Source: Fen-1258 sp041658245
GTDB taxonomy: Bacteria; Bacteroidota; Ignavibacteria; Ignavibacteriales; Melioribacteraceae
Assembly (NCBI GenBank): GCA_041658245.1
Contig: JBBAAM010000009.1
Coordinates: 1-64,000 of the forward strand
Direction: 5' to 3'
DNA length: 64,000 bases
Shown: positions 25,953 through 36,700 of the stretch, in pieces
Numbering within the stretch: position 1 is the stretch's first letter
Layout: every line of letters begins with the position of its first letter
Translations under genes and position numbers: made by a program
The notes under the pieces: model-generated
Databases searched by the model: none
The model's input: only the letters and a program-made list of their open reading frames with translations
Told to the model about the DNA's origin: nothing

Positions 25953-27411
25953 CTTGACCTTCGATTTTCCTTAATATAAAAGGATCAAAGATTGTTTGCG
26001 GCAAGTAATAAAAATAAGATAAAGCGATTTTGCTAGAAGAAACATTTAGCTTAAAAGGATTTCTCAATAATGATTTAATGGTTAGCAGTGCTTTTTTACT
26101 TCTATAAATTCTATGAATAAAATGATGAAGCCGTTTATAATAATCCGGATTGAAAGTATTTCTGAACATCATCGCAAGATCATCCGAATCCTTCCAGTTA
26201 GTTTTTGTTTTAAGATCATTTTTTACCAAATCATAAAATTTTGTCCCCGGTAACGGATATGAGACAGAAATACCAATATCATCAGGCATTAGTTCTTTAA
26301 TCATTTCAATCGTACTTCTAATATCTTCTTTTGTTTCACCCAAGTAGCCGAGTTGTATAAAGAAAGCAACTTTGATCTTTTTCTCTTTCAACAATTTTGC
26401 CGCTTTGTATATTTGCTCAACAGTTGTTCCCTTCTCCATTGCATCAAGAATTTTTTGCGAACCGGATTCTGCGCCAACCCAAACAGTTTCTGCACCAGAT
26501 TGATAAAGTGAATCAATATTATTTTCGTTAAGAAGAAGATCAACGCGTGATTGAATCTTATACTTAAATTTTAATTTTTTCTTTTTGACTAAATTGTTGA
26601 ATTCATTTACCCAGCCCGGCTTTAATCCAAATATGTCATCACAAAACCAAAAATGATCAGGTTTGAATTTATCTAGAAGATACTCAATCTCATCAACAAC
26701 ATTCTGCGGCGAACGAGAGTTATATCTGTTTCCATAAATCGGTTTTGCACACCAATTACATTTGAACGGACATCCTCTTGTAGTTGCAAGATTTAATGAA
26801 AAATAACCGTGTTTATCCGTCCATATTTTTCTGTACTTCTCAATATCAATTAATTCCCATGCAGGAAATGGCAGTTGATCAAGATCCGTTAGTATTTCTC
26901 TTTTGGGTGTGTAGATTGTTTTTCCACCGGAGCGGAAAGCAATCCCTTTTATTTCTGATAATTTATTATTTCCTTCTTCGAGAGATTTAATTAGTTCCTT
27001 TAATGTTGCTTCACCTTCGCCAATAACAACAAAGTCCGCCCCGTTGTCTAAGTATTTTTCATAATGATCTGAAGAATCAGAACTAGAGATTATTACTTTG
27101 CACCCAAAGTCTTTTCCGATTTTTGATATTTGGAAAGCGGCTTCGCGCATTTTACTTAAGCACATCTTTGTTAAATAATTAAAGCCATCATCGTAAATAA
27201 TTAGGTAATTCGGCTTAACTCTTTTTAGCAATGGAATTATATCATTAACGGATTCGGCAAGATTTGTATCAAACAATGAAACATCATAACCCGCTTCTCT
27301 CATAGAGGAAATGGCATACAGTGTTCCAAGAGGCGGGTAAGGTTGTTTTGTCTCCCACTGTTTAGGATCAAATTTATAGAAGTATGAATGTGTAAATAAG
27401 AGCCTAGTCAT
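25945..27411 (-). CDS. B12-binding-domain radical SAM protein
   Basis: A 488-residue protein with an N-terminal cobalamin-binding-like domain (about 1-160, including MREAGYDVSLFDTN and GADFVVIGEGEATLKEL) and a radical SAM core with CPFKCNWC at about residue 207 and AETVWVGAESGSQKIL. Its C-terminal portion is helical and basic. It follows the nucleotidyltransferase-domain gene by 21 bases and overlaps the GT87 gene. It resembles the BchE-type and lipid-modifying class B proteins, but is clearly separate from the other copy at 20617-22119. A methyl or carbon-bond step in the surface-glycan pathway is inferred. Confidence 0.85.
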   Translation of the reverse strand: MTRLLFTHSYFYKFDPKQWETKQPYPPLGTLYAISSMREAGYDVSLFDTNLAESVNDIIPLLKRVKPNYLIIYDDGFNYLTKMCLSKMREAAFQISKIGKDFGCKVIISSSDSSDHYEKYLDNGADFVVIGEGEATLKELIKSLEEGNNKLSEIKGIAFRSGGKTIYTPKREILTDLDQLPFPAWELIDIEKYRKIWTDKHGYFSLNLATTRGCPFKCNWCAKPIYGNRYNSRSPQNVVDEIEYLLDKFKPDHFWFCDDIFGLKPGWVNEFNNLVKKKKLKFKYKIQSRVDLLLNENNIDSLYQSGAETVWVGAESGSQKILDAMEKGTTVEQIYKAAKLLKEKKIKVAFFIQLGYLGETKEDIRSTIEMIKELMPDDIGISVSYPLPGTKFYDLVKNDLKTKTNWKDSDDLAMMFRNTFNPDYYKRLHHFIHRIYRSKKALLTIKSLLRNPFKLNVSSSKIALSYFYYLPQTIFDPFILRKIEGQVD

Positions 27412-27432
27412 TTTGCAAATTCAAATATTCTT

Positions 27433-28302
27433 TTAAGTAATAAATATTTTATTTCTTTCGATGGAATATCTGTTCCACTCTTTATGGAATTCGTTAATAA
27501 CCTTCATTCGGTAATCATTAGTGTGAAGTTTAATTACATGTTCATCTAACAGAACTGACCCGTCTTTAGCCAGAGCTAAGTATTTTTTATAATGGAAACG
27601 ATACAAAAAATATATCATAATATTGAACGGTCGGAAAAAGGAATAAAGAAAAGAACTTTGTAAACGTTTTGATTCCGGGATAATAAAATTCGGATAATGT
27701 TTTTTTACCCAATCGTTACTGCTTAAAAAGTAACGTAAATAATCTGCATTCTTAAATGGTTTCAAAGCTATTATCTGATGAGCCGTAAAAAGATCGCGCT
27801 GCAATTGAATTTGTATCGCTTTTTCATCAACCAAATAATTTACACAAAGAATTTTTCGCGATCTAAATATGAGTGAAATAACGTGGATAATTAAATAAAC
27901 TATATAAACGGTATAAGGTTTTGTTATTATAAAAAGGTCAATGTCTTCATGATTTTCAATTCCATAGTTCGCTGTTCCGCCGCTGAAAGCAATCGCCGAT
28001 ACAAAAGGAACTCTATTTAATAAATTCAATAGCTTTTGAGTTAGTTTACTGTTTATTGGTTTGTTTTTGCGTGTATACAAAGTTTCAATTTCTTTATTAA
28101 GATAGATCATGTCATCTGAGATTAAGATTTTCTCTTTATCCAGTAAAGATTTTACTGTTTTATCTAGTTCATGCTTGGATACTTTTTGTTCAAGTAAAAA
28201 AGTATGAAGAACGTGTAAATTAACACCGCTATTAAATAGTTTGTAATATAAAAGCGTTTTTTCAACCGCTTTTTCAATATCATTGTTAAAAATATCAGAC
28301 AA
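27433..28302 (-). CDS. Nucleotidyltransferase-fold protein of unknown role
   Basis: A 289-residue protein. An N-terminal helical part (about 1-85) is followed by a minimal nucleotidyltransferase motif: FSGGTANYGIENHEDIDLFII, with the Gly-Gly and Asp-x-Asp pattern that binds metal and nucleotide. A hydrophobic stretch (YTVYIVYLIIHVISLIF) comes next, and the C-terminal half is basic and aromatic. No recognised substrate family. It lies one base from the GT4 gene and 21 bases from the radical SAM gene, within one transcription unit, so it probably serves the same surface-glycan pathway. Confidence 0.6.
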   Translation of the reverse strand: MSDIFNNDIEKAVEKTLLYYKLFNSGVNLHVLHTFLLEQKVSKHELDKTVKSLLDKEKILISDDMIYLNKEIETLYTRKNKPINSKLTQKLLNLLNRVPFVSAIAFSGGTANYGIENHEDIDLFIITKPYTVYIVYLIIHVISLIFRSRKILCVNYLVDEKAIQIQLQRDLFTAHQIIALKPFKNADYLRYFLSSNDWVKKHYPNFIIPESKRLQSSFLYSFFRPFNIMIYFLYRFHYKKYLALAKDGSVLLDEHVIKLHTNDYRMKVINEFHKEWNRYSIERNKIFIT

Positions 28303-28303
28303 T

Positions 28304-29392
28304 TCATTTATCCTTGATTTTTCTTTCGATGGCTGTTAATAATTTATTTAACTGGTTTTGCATCAACTCCGGCGAGAATTTAATCGTATCGTTAATTTTT
28401 CGTTCATCAAGCATTATCAGCAACTTATCAAAACCTTTTTTAAGATCTATTGAATCTGTAGCGCTAAATTTAATTGAATACGAACCTGAAATTTCTTCTG
28501 TCCCAGAACCAGAACTACATAGAATGGGTAATCCATAATGCATTGCTTCAAGTACAGGAAATCCAAATCCTTCTACAAAACTTGCATGAACAAATGCCGA
28601 AGCACCAGTATATAGCTCGTGAAGTTCCTCTTCTGAAACATATCCTAGAAATTCAATATCAGGATGATTAGCATAATTCAAGAACAAATTATGGATCTCT
28701 TTAGAACTTGCCCATACTTCTCCGGCAAGTTTCAGCTTGATATTTAATCCGTTTTCTTTATTCCAATCAATAAAATTTTTTATTAAAAAGGATAAATTTT
28801 TCCGAGGTTCAATATGCCCAACGTATAAAAAGTATGGATGATTTTTACACTTATTAGTAACTAATTGATTATTGTCTTTTTGGGCTGAAGTTAAATATGC
28901 TTGTAGAAGATAAATCTCATTTTCCCTAACTCCAAGATATTTATTAATACATCTTTTAGAATATTCACTAATAGTAATAATTACTGGGTTCTTCTTTAGA
29001 GTTTGTTTTAATTGATTCTTGTAAAATAGAACAAACGCTTTTGAATAAAAATGTGGATGAGAGATAAATGATAAATCATGAATAACTATTGCTGCTGGTT
29101 TACTAAAATTAGCCGGCATTAGATAATTTGGGAAAATACCGCAATCAACTTTTTCGTGATTCATTTGAGATGCAAGCAAATACTTTCTATAAAGATGTCT
29201 ATAAATTCCGCCTCTTTTGATAAATGGTAATGAATTAAAAAATTTATTTTTTACTAGATAATTTTGTGAACCGTGCGAAAATGTTTTTATTGTATGATTC
29301 GTTTTGCGTAATGTATCAAGAAGACACTTAATATATTTTGAAGTGCCTGTTGATCTGATTCCCACTGCCGATGTATCTAAACCTATGATCAT
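28304..29392 (-). CDS. Glycosyltransferase, GT4 (group 1) family
   Basis: A 362-residue GT-B enzyme. The donor domain has FLYVGHIEPRKNLSFLI, then LKLAGEVW, the IEFLGYVSEEELHELYTGA stretch and HASFVEGFGFPVLEAMHYG, whose E-x7-E pattern is the nucleotide-sugar site of retaining GT4 enzymes. The N-terminal acceptor domain has IVIHDLSFISHP. It heads the minus-strand unit running to 24675. The transferred sugar cannot be told from sequence. Confidence 0.88.
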   Translation of the reverse strand: MIIGLDTSAVGIRSTGTSKYIKCLLDTLRKTNHTIKTFSHGSQNYLVKNKFFNSLPFIKRGGIYRHLYRKYLLASQMNHEKVDCGIFPNYLMPANFSKPAAIVIHDLSFISHPHFYSKAFVLFYKNQLKQTLKKNPVIITISEYSKRCINKYLGVRENEIYLLQAYLTSAQKDNNQLVTNKCKNHPYFLYVGHIEPRKNLSFLIKNFIDWNKENGLNIKLKLAGEVWASSKEIHNLFLNYANHPDIEFLGYVSEEELHELYTGASAFVHASFVEGFGFPVLEAMHYGLPILCSSGSGTEEISGSYSIKFSATDSIDLKKGFDKLLIMLDERKINDTIKFSPELMQNQLNKLLTAIERKIKDK

Positions 29393-29911
29393 AGTAAGAC
29401 ATTATATTTAATATTTTATTAACAAATTAACAGATGTTTTCATCTATAGGAGAATAAAGTTCATGAATTAATAAACATATTTTATTATTAAAAAATTCAA
29501 AGATTGCTAATTCATTAATCGGATTGTTTTACTTATAATCTAATAAAAGAAATAAAAAGCCCAAAAAAAAATCGAAACTTTTCGGAGAGTTTGTGAATCT
29601 CCTCCTGTGCAATCCAAAACCTCATCCCAACAAACAGCACTTAATTCCTATTTTAATTTATATTTCTGTCTTCCTTAAAACAACATATCAAAACTCATTA
29701 TGTCTAAATCTTTACTCTCTTTCTGCCTTTGTTTCCTTAAGACAAGACTCAACTAAAACCTAAATACCTAAACAATTTGTGATAATATAGTACCATTCCT
29801 TATCCAACCTTTCGTCGTGACAAAGTCTAATCTTCTTTTCTTGAGGTGGTCAATTATAATTGTGAATTATTTTATCTGCAAGGAGTTTTGGATATGGACA
29901 ATCATTTGATA
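29393..29911. other. Intergenic region without genes; holds repeat relic copy C
   Basis: This 519-base gap separates the surface-glycan unit from the glucan-degradation cluster. Apart from the relic at 29558-29603, nothing recognisable was seen: AT-rich sequence with no long open frame. Confidence 0.7.
29558..29603 (+). repeat. Partial relic of the tRNA-3'-like repeat (copy C)
   Basis: AAGCCC, ATCGAA and TTTCGGAGAGTT followed by a GAATC-like piece align with 1942-1983 of copy A with one gap. Similarity fades after that, so the long right half shared by copies A and B is missing. Confidence 0.45.
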
Positions 29912-31840
29912 CTATTTCATCAAGACCATTTTACCGGTTGCTGAATATTCTTCGGCTTGTATTCTGTAAAAATATATTCCCGATGTTAATTGTTTTCCAT
30001 TAGAAATTTTTTCAGTATTAAATGTTATGTTGTGCTCACCGGGCTGCTGTTCTTCATTGACAAGTGTTGCTATTTCTTTTCCAAGAGTGTCATACACTCT
30101 CAATCGTACATGACTGATCACAGATAACTGATAACGGATAATAGTCGTTGGATTAAATGGGTTGGGGAAATTTCCTTCTAGTATAAATTCAGTTGGGATT
30201 TTTTTTTTATCAATTACATCAGAAGGATCTACAAAGAAAGGAATTTTAGGAAGAGCCGCTTTCACATCCGGGTCTGCCATGAAAAGTTTCCACAACAACT
30301 GTGAGCGGTAATTTTCTATCATACAAATTATTGGTCCTTGATCAATAGCCAGATAGTCATCATTGAACCAAAACTTACTTACGTTGAATGCATCCTTAAA
30401 TCCAAAGTCACCCCATACTGCGCTGCCGTGAACTCTATAAAAATATTTAATTGCATTCAACGCTAAGTTTTCATTTTCATACAGGAAGTAAGGCATTGAA
30501 CTGATAGCAGCTGTTGGTGCAATTGTTCCGTTATCATTTACACCTGGTTCATGTGCCAAATAGCCGACACCGGGAATACTATTACTTGCGGTTAACCCCC
30601 AGCAGTTTTCATTGTAACCGGCAAACTTTTTTGGGTTCTCAATACAGTAAGCGCGGTTGATCATTGTCTGATTGAAATTATTGACAAAATAATTTGCATA
30701 CCAATCTCTTTTACCACGCGGATCAAATCCTAAAAAAGAATAATGAGTAAAGAAAAGCGGCCCGCCATAATTACTTCCAACAGAAAGTTGATAACCATAT
30801 TTAGCTTGACCAGTATATCTAATATTAGGGTTATTACCCTCATTTCCCCATCCACTTTTATAAAAGGCAGGCAAGATAGAATGCGTGGGTGAAGCCACCG
30901 CAAGAAAATATGTAATCATTGTTTCGTTCCAACCATGAAAAATAAAAGATCCATTTTCCGGAATATTAAACTGATAAGTCGGCGACCAATTCCAATGTAA
31001 GCCGGTTGAACCACCTCGGTAAAAATCCCAATCTATACCCTCCCAAATTTGTTTAATCGTATTTCTGATTTGATCTTCATTGACGTTTTGCATGTTGAAA
31101 TATTGCTTTGCTGCGAGAAGACCTTGAATCATGAATGAAGTCTCAACGATATCCCCACCATCTTGGTAATTCCCAAACCTCACTACTTTACCTGTAGTTC
31201 CGTTGAACCAATGCGGAAAAGCTCCGTGGAATTTATCAATTTTAGTTGCAAGGAAATCAACAATCTTTTTCATTCTTGCAACGCCTTGATCTCGCGTAAT
31301 AAATCCTCTTTCGATACCGACAAGAATTGCCATCACACCAAAACCGCCGCCGCCGATAGTATTTGTAATATCACTTTCATTTGGCTGCCAGCGTTCCCGT
31401 GCAATCCCCGAATTTGGATCTCCCCAATCCCAGAAATATCTAAACGTTCCTCGCTGAGTCATATCTAGAAATTCAGTGTCTGTCATTGGATGAGTAAATG
31501 TTGTAAGCTCTGCGCTCATTAGTGACTCATTGTTAGAAAAATCGTAAGCAGTCATTTTATATTTATTCGCAACAGAAACATTGCCGATCCATTCCGAAAA
31601 AAATGATCTGTATTTTTTTACATTAGCTAGGAACTTGAATGAAGAACCATCCCACTTATAAATTTTATATCCGGCAAGATCAGTTTCGGTGTTAAGCTGC
31701 CAGATTATATCAATATGCTGTTCGTAAGAAATAGATTGAATTCCTTGAGGAGTCGAGGGCGGAGTTGTATCCTGAGCAAAGTTGAGTTGCACGTTTGTTA
31801 GTGAAAAAACTGTAAGTAATAGAAAATTTCTACTAGTCAT
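29912..31840 (-). CDS. Secreted PF10091 (GH144-like) glucan hydrolase with fibronectin III and sorting domain
   Basis: A 642-residue exported protein: signal peptide to about residue 23, a fibronectin type III-like domain (about 27-120), a catalytic (alpha/alpha)6-type domain (about 125-530; FLDMTQRGTFRYFWDW, GGGGFGVMAILVGIERGFI, EPGVNDNGTIAPTAAISSMPY, YLAIDQGPIICMIENYRS) and a type IX sorting domain (about 560-642). PF10091 includes endo-beta-1,2-glucanases of GH144. It is followed upstream by a second, shorter member. Cell-surface or secreted action on beta-1,2-glucan is likely, though other beta-glucans are possible. Confidence 0.82.
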   Translation of the reverse strand: MTSRNFLLLTVFSLTNVQLNFAQDTTPPSTPQGIQSISYEQHIDIIWQLNTETDLAGYKIYKWDGSSFKFLANVKKYRSFFSEWIGNVSVANKYKMTAYDFSNNESLMSAELTTFTHPMTDTEFLDMTQRGTFRYFWDWGDPNSGIARERWQPNESDITNTIGGGGFGVMAILVGIERGFITRDQGVARMKKIVDFLATKIDKFHGAFPHWFNGTTGKVVRFGNYQDGGDIVETSFMIQGLLAAKQYFNMQNVNEDQIRNTIKQIWEGIDWDFYRGGSTGLHWNWSPTYQFNIPENGSFIFHGWNETMITYFLAVASPTHSILPAFYKSGWGNEGNNPNIRYTGQAKYGYQLSVGSNYGGPLFFTHYSFLGFDPRGKRDWYANYFVNNFNQTMINRAYCIENPKKFAGYNENCWGLTASNSIPGVGYLAHEPGVNDNGTIAPTAAISSMPYFLYENENLALNAIKYFYRVHGSAVWGDFGFKDAFNVSKFWFNDDYLAIDQGPIICMIENYRSQLLWKLFMADPDVKAALPKIPFFVDPSDVIDKKKIPTEFILEGNFPNPFNPTTIIRYQLSVISHVRLRVYDTLGKEIATLVNEEQQPGEHNITFNTEKISNGKQLTSGIYFYRIQAEEYSATGKMVLMK

Positions 31841-31963
31841 TTTGGTCTATCCTATATATCGAAATAAAATCTACATGTTACCAACTTGCTGACATTAGTA
31901 ATCACTTCCAAATCTTTTAAACTCCATAGTAAATTTAATAATGTTAAGTGAGAATATGTCCTG

Positions 31964-33343
31964 TTAATTTTTAAATCCCAGCCGCGTCAATCCTTTCTGC
32001 ACAATTGGATCTTTCATAAAATACTTCCATACAAATCCGTTCATGTAATTTTCAATCATTATTACAATTGGGCCCTGATCAAGTCCGAGGTAATCTTTAT
32101 CGTACCAATTCAAAGTTGGGTTGAACGCATCCAAAAATCCGTACTTGTCCCAAAGTCCTTTCGAGCCATATTTATCATATATGTTCATTAAAGTTGGAAT
32201 AGTAATCTCAGGTGCGAATGGAATTGAACCAGCCGAAGCAGTTGGTGCGATTGTTCCGTCATCAAATGTCGAGTCGGGTCCGGAAGTCCCTCGTGCGGAA
32301 TATGTCCAAAATTCTTTTCCGTTAAAATTGTATTTTTCACCGGGACCATCGCACGCGCTCAATCCCCAGGTTAATGAGTCATATCCAGCCCATTTATTTA
32401 TATTCTGAATTGCATACTCACGTTGAATGTAAGTCGCGCGGCGTGAGTTTTCGAAATAATCTATTCCTTTCCTCTGCATGTAACTATCAATCAGGCCACG
32501 CCCATCAAACCAGAGGAAAGAAAATTGATGAATGAACATAGCCGGAAATACAACGTGACCTAATTTTTCGCTATAAGGTTCCCTCCATTGATATGATTTC
32601 AACCAAGTATCATATCCTTTCTCTGCATCAGGCATATCCATTCCTGCTGCAATAATGTATAAGAATAGTGCTTCGGTATAACCCCACCAACCAAGTTTGT
32701 TGAATCCTCCTTTTTGATCCCATCCAAGAGAAATTGTATTTGCATACTGACCTGTATCCGACATTGTAAAAAATTTCCAATCAACTCTTTCCAAAAGTTT
32801 TGTTGATAGTTCTCTTATCTGTTTTTCTTTTTCCTCGGCACCATTGTAGTACTGCCGTGCGAAAATAATTCCACAATAAAGTAATCCGGAATCAATTGAT
32901 GAAAGTTCACAATTCCAAAATCGCTTTCCGGATTTCATATCAAGGAAATGATAGTAAAATCCTTTATAACCGGTTGCTAATGGTTCTGTACTTTGTTCTG
33001 AATTCCACAAAAAATTCAGCATTGAAAGAGTGTATTGAACAGACTGATCTCTTGTAATCCATCCCTTTTCCGAACCTATTGCCCAAATTGGAACCGCAAA
33101 ACCAACAGCTGCAATAGTTGCGGGGGATCCGTCTTGTGAACGGTCTTTCACCAGTCCATTCACCGGATTCATTTCATTAATGAAGTAGAGAAAAGATTTG
33201 TATTGCAGTGTACTTAGAAACTCATGTTCTTTTTGAGTGAGTTCGAAATCTATTTTATCATAAGAAAGATATTTCACATCCCGGGATTGACATCCTGCAT
33301 TCGTTATAAAACCCAAAAGCAATAAGAAGATTAATTTTTGCAT
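31964..33343 (-). CDS. PF10091 (GH144-like) glucan hydrolase, lipoprotein
   Basis: A 459-residue protein with lipoprotein signal (FITNAGC, Cys at about residue 18) and a single catalytic domain: FLSTLQYKSFLYFINEMNPVNGLVKDRS, TIAAVGFAVPIWAIGSEKGWI, DDGTIAPTASAGSIPFAPEI and YLGLDQGPIVIMIENYMNGF. It lacks both the fibronectin and sorting domains of its paralogue (29912-31840), so it should sit in the periplasm or outer membrane. The pair is 123 bases apart and probably co-transcribed. Shorter glucan fragments made outside could be trimmed by this form. Confidence 0.82.
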   Translation of the reverse strand: MQKLIFLLLLGFITNAGCQSRDVKYLSYDKIDFELTQKEHEFLSTLQYKSFLYFINEMNPVNGLVKDRSQDGSPATIAAVGFAVPIWAIGSEKGWITRDQSVQYTLSMLNFLWNSEQSTEPLATGYKGFYYHFLDMKSGKRFWNCELSSIDSGLLYCGIIFARQYYNGAEEKEKQIRELSTKLLERVDWKFFTMSDTGQYANTISLGWDQKGGFNKLGWWGYTEALFLYIIAAGMDMPDAEKGYDTWLKSYQWREPYSEKLGHVVFPAMFIHQFSFLWFDGRGLIDSYMQRKGIDYFENSRRATYIQREYAIQNINKWAGYDSLTWGLSACDGPGEKYNFNGKEFWTYSARGTSGPDSTFDDGTIAPTASAGSIPFAPEITIPTLMNIYDKYGSKGLWDKYGFLDAFNPTLNWYDKDYLGLDQGPIVIMIENYMNGFVWKYFMKDPIVQKGLTRLGFKN

Positions 33344-33673
33344 AGAACACCTTTAAAATTTTTAAGATTTAACTTCAACAAAAGGTTTATCAGCCTGCCC
33401 GATAAGATTTTCAGTTTTGTCTACTCCAATAACACAAATTTCGGTAACACCAAAATGTAAATGATTACATCGCTTTTTTAACATAATATCACAAATTCTA
33501 ATAGTCAAGAACAGATTAAAGTTTAGACTAAATATTTGATATTGTTCTGGTTTATGATGTGGTAATTGCTAGTTCTCAGAAGCTCAAAACATACGAATGG
33601 CATAACAAAGAGAAGTCTCAAGCATAAATTTAAGGATAGAAAATGTTAAGTTTCGATGTAAAATTATTTCTGA
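33344..33673. other. Divergent intergenic region between the PF10091 and GH3 genes
   Basis: 330 bases between divergently transcribed glucan genes, so it should hold promoters for both sides. The only clear element is the palindrome at 33456-33469. No coding signal. Confidence 0.6.
33456..33469. promoter_or_regulatory. Candidate LacI-family operator
   Basis: TGTAAATGATTACA is a palindrome (TGTAA-N4-TTACA) resembling LacI-family sites such as TGTAA-N4-TTACA. It lies in the divergent promoter region of the glucan cluster. No LacI-type regulator gene is in the window, and one copy alone is weak evidence. Confidence 0.35.
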
Positions 33674-33700
33674 ATGATGAATTATGCAGGAAACATAAAC

Positions 33701-36700
33701 ATGCTGATAATTAAAAAACTTTCAGTAAAATCTATTAAAATCATTCTATTCATTCTACTGCTATTCCAGACAGATTTTTTTGCCCAGACTCTTGAAGAAC
33801 GAATTACAGATATCATTTCGAAAATGACTCTTGAAGAAAAGATCCAACAGCTACATAAAGAAGGAGGAATGAACACATCCGATAATACACGTTTAAATAT
33901 TCCCGGTTTTGTAATGTCGGACGGACCTCACGGTGTGCGAAACGGATTTGCAACTTCATTCCCGGTAGGTATAGGATTAACCGCAACATGGGATGTGGAT
34001 CTTGTTTATAAAGTTGGTGAAGCGATGGGAAAAGAATTTCGCGGGAAAGGAATTCACCAAATGCTTGGACCTGTTTTGGATTTATGTCTCGATCCTCGCA
34101 ACGGGAGATCGCCTGAAACGGGCGGCGAAGATCCTTTCCTGAATGCAAAGATCAATACTTCAATCGTTCAAGGTGTTCAATCAACTTCAACGATTGCAAC
34201 AATAAAACATTTTTATACCGAGTACAGACAAAACGGAAGGACAAGCAACAACTACACACTCAGCAATCGAATGCTGCTGGAACATCACGGTTTGCAGTTT
34301 CGTGAAGCTGTTCAAATTGGCGGAGCTATGAGTGTAATGAATTCTTATAATCTAATAAATGGACAAAAAGCTGCGGAGAATCCAACTCTTCTTGGTACTA
34401 TTCTAAGAACCAAATGGGGTTTTCCATATTATGTTGTTTCTGATTGGGGATCTTTATGGGATGCAGAGAAAGCAATAAAAGCCGGATGCGATATTGAAAT
34501 GGGTTCGGATCTCTATGAAAACGGAACGAATGGACTTTTGGCTCTAGTCAACAGCGGAAAAGTAACTGAATTAACTATTAATGATGCAGTACGCAGAGTA
34601 TTGCGAACAAAAATAATATCCGGTATAATGGATTACTACCCTGCCGGCGATCCAAGTGATGTTAACAGCCCCGCACATCAAGCTCTATGTTTGGAAGCAG
34701 GCAAGAAAGGAATTGTACTTTTAAGAAATCAAGACAACATTTTACCATTAGACAAGAACACAATAAAAACCATTGCTGTATTAGGACCCAATGCAAACGA
34801 AATGAGAACAGACGCTTCAGGCAGCAGTTGGGTTGATCCGTTTTATAAAGTTTCTCCGCGCGAAGGTATTGAAAAGTACCTTGGCACAAGTAAAGTGTTA
34901 TATGCTCAAGGATGCACAATTGCCGGAAATTATGCGAGTGATGTTTATGATGCTTTGCAAAAAGCTGCACAGTCAGATGTAGTAATTTATTTCGGCGGAT
35001 TAGACCCAACTCAAGAAGGAGAAGGATCTGACCGTACGAACGGTTCGATCGAATTGCCCGGTAAACAGAAAGATTTTATTCAGCTTATAAAGAATGTTAA
35101 TCCAAATGTTATTGTTGTTTTGATAAGCGGAGGAATTTGTACGGCTACTCCATTCATCAATGATATCAAGGGTTTGCTGTATGCATTTTATCCCGGACAG
35201 GAAGGCGGGAACGCAATTGCTCAAGTGTTATTCGGTGACTACAACCCAAGCGGTAAGCTTCCTGTAACAATGTCAATGAGCGACTCACAGCTTCCGGATA
35301 GAAGTAAAAATGATTTAGATGTAATTCAAGGTGGTGGATATAGGTGGTTCGATTATAAAAAATATACACCTCAGTTTGCATTTGGATTTGGATTGAGCTA
35401 TACAACTTTTTCGTACAGCAATTTCAGGATGTCACATCAAACTTGGGCATTTTATGAAGAACCAATAACTATTAGCGTAGATGTTAAGAATACCGGTTCG
35501 CGTGCTGGTGAAGAGGTTGTACAGCTCTATCTAAGTGAAACAACATCTTATGTAACTAAGTTTGCGAAAGATCTTAAAGGATTTAAGAAAATTTTTCTTG
35601 AACCAGGAGAGACTAAAACTGCTACATTCGAAATAACACCAAACGAACTTTATTATTTTAGACAGCAAAGTAATAGTTATGAAATTGATCCGGGTCCTTA
35701 CACTTTTCGCATAGGAACTTCCTCTGATAATATAAAATTCAACTATACATTGGATTTACGTCCTCGTCCTCCAAAAGCTGATTTACAAGTTGCAAACATA
35801 TTGACCGTTCCTCGTTTTCCACTTAAGGGAGATAAAGTAATATTTCTTGCAACAATTATTAACCGCGGTACGGGACCAAGTCCCAATTCAACATTTCACG
35901 AAGTAAGTTTCAGTGTTGATGGAAAATATGTTAGCAGCTCTGTTGCTCTACAAGATTCTATTCCCAAAGGCGGTATGGCGTTGGTTTGCGGAAATGTTGG
36001 CGATAATAACATAAATTATTGGGTTGCTGGTGATCCGGGCACATACACAATAGAAGCATTTGTTGATAGCAAATCAGCCATCAATGAAACTATTGAAACA
36101 AATAACAAAAAAACTGTAACGCTGAAAGTTTATAATGCACCGGCTGTGAATCTTGCACTAAAGAAAACAGTCAGCGTTTCATCAATTGAGGGAATAGGTT
36201 TAGAAGGAAATAAAGCTGTTGATGGAAGTTATGGTACGCGTTGGTCATCGCAATTCACAGATCCGCAATGGATAACTATTGATTTCGGAACACCTGCTCA
36301 GTTCAACGAAATAAGATTGAGTTGGGAATACGCATACGGAAAGGAATACTCAATTCAAGTTTCCGATGACAATTTGAATTGGACAACGATAATAACCCAG
36401 ACTAATGGAAACGGCGGATTTGAGAAGTACAATGTTCAAGCCAATGCAAGGTACTTAAGAATTTACGGAACGAAACGCGGTACTCAGTATGGTTACTCGC
36501 TTTACGAAATTCAAGTGTTTAACAATCCAACATCAGATATTAACGAAGAAGAAAATAATCTTCCTTTCAATTTCAGTCTAAGCAACAATTATCCAAATCC
36601 TTTTAATCCAACCACTACTATTATTTACAATGTGCCCAAAGCAAGCAATGTTAAGATTGAAATTTATAATTCATTAGGTCAGCTTGTGAATGTATTAAGG

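Noticed and set aside
35000..35405. Open frames on the minus strand within the GH3 gene at 33701-36844
   Set aside because: They are antisense shadows of a strongly conserved enzyme, with no family resemblance.
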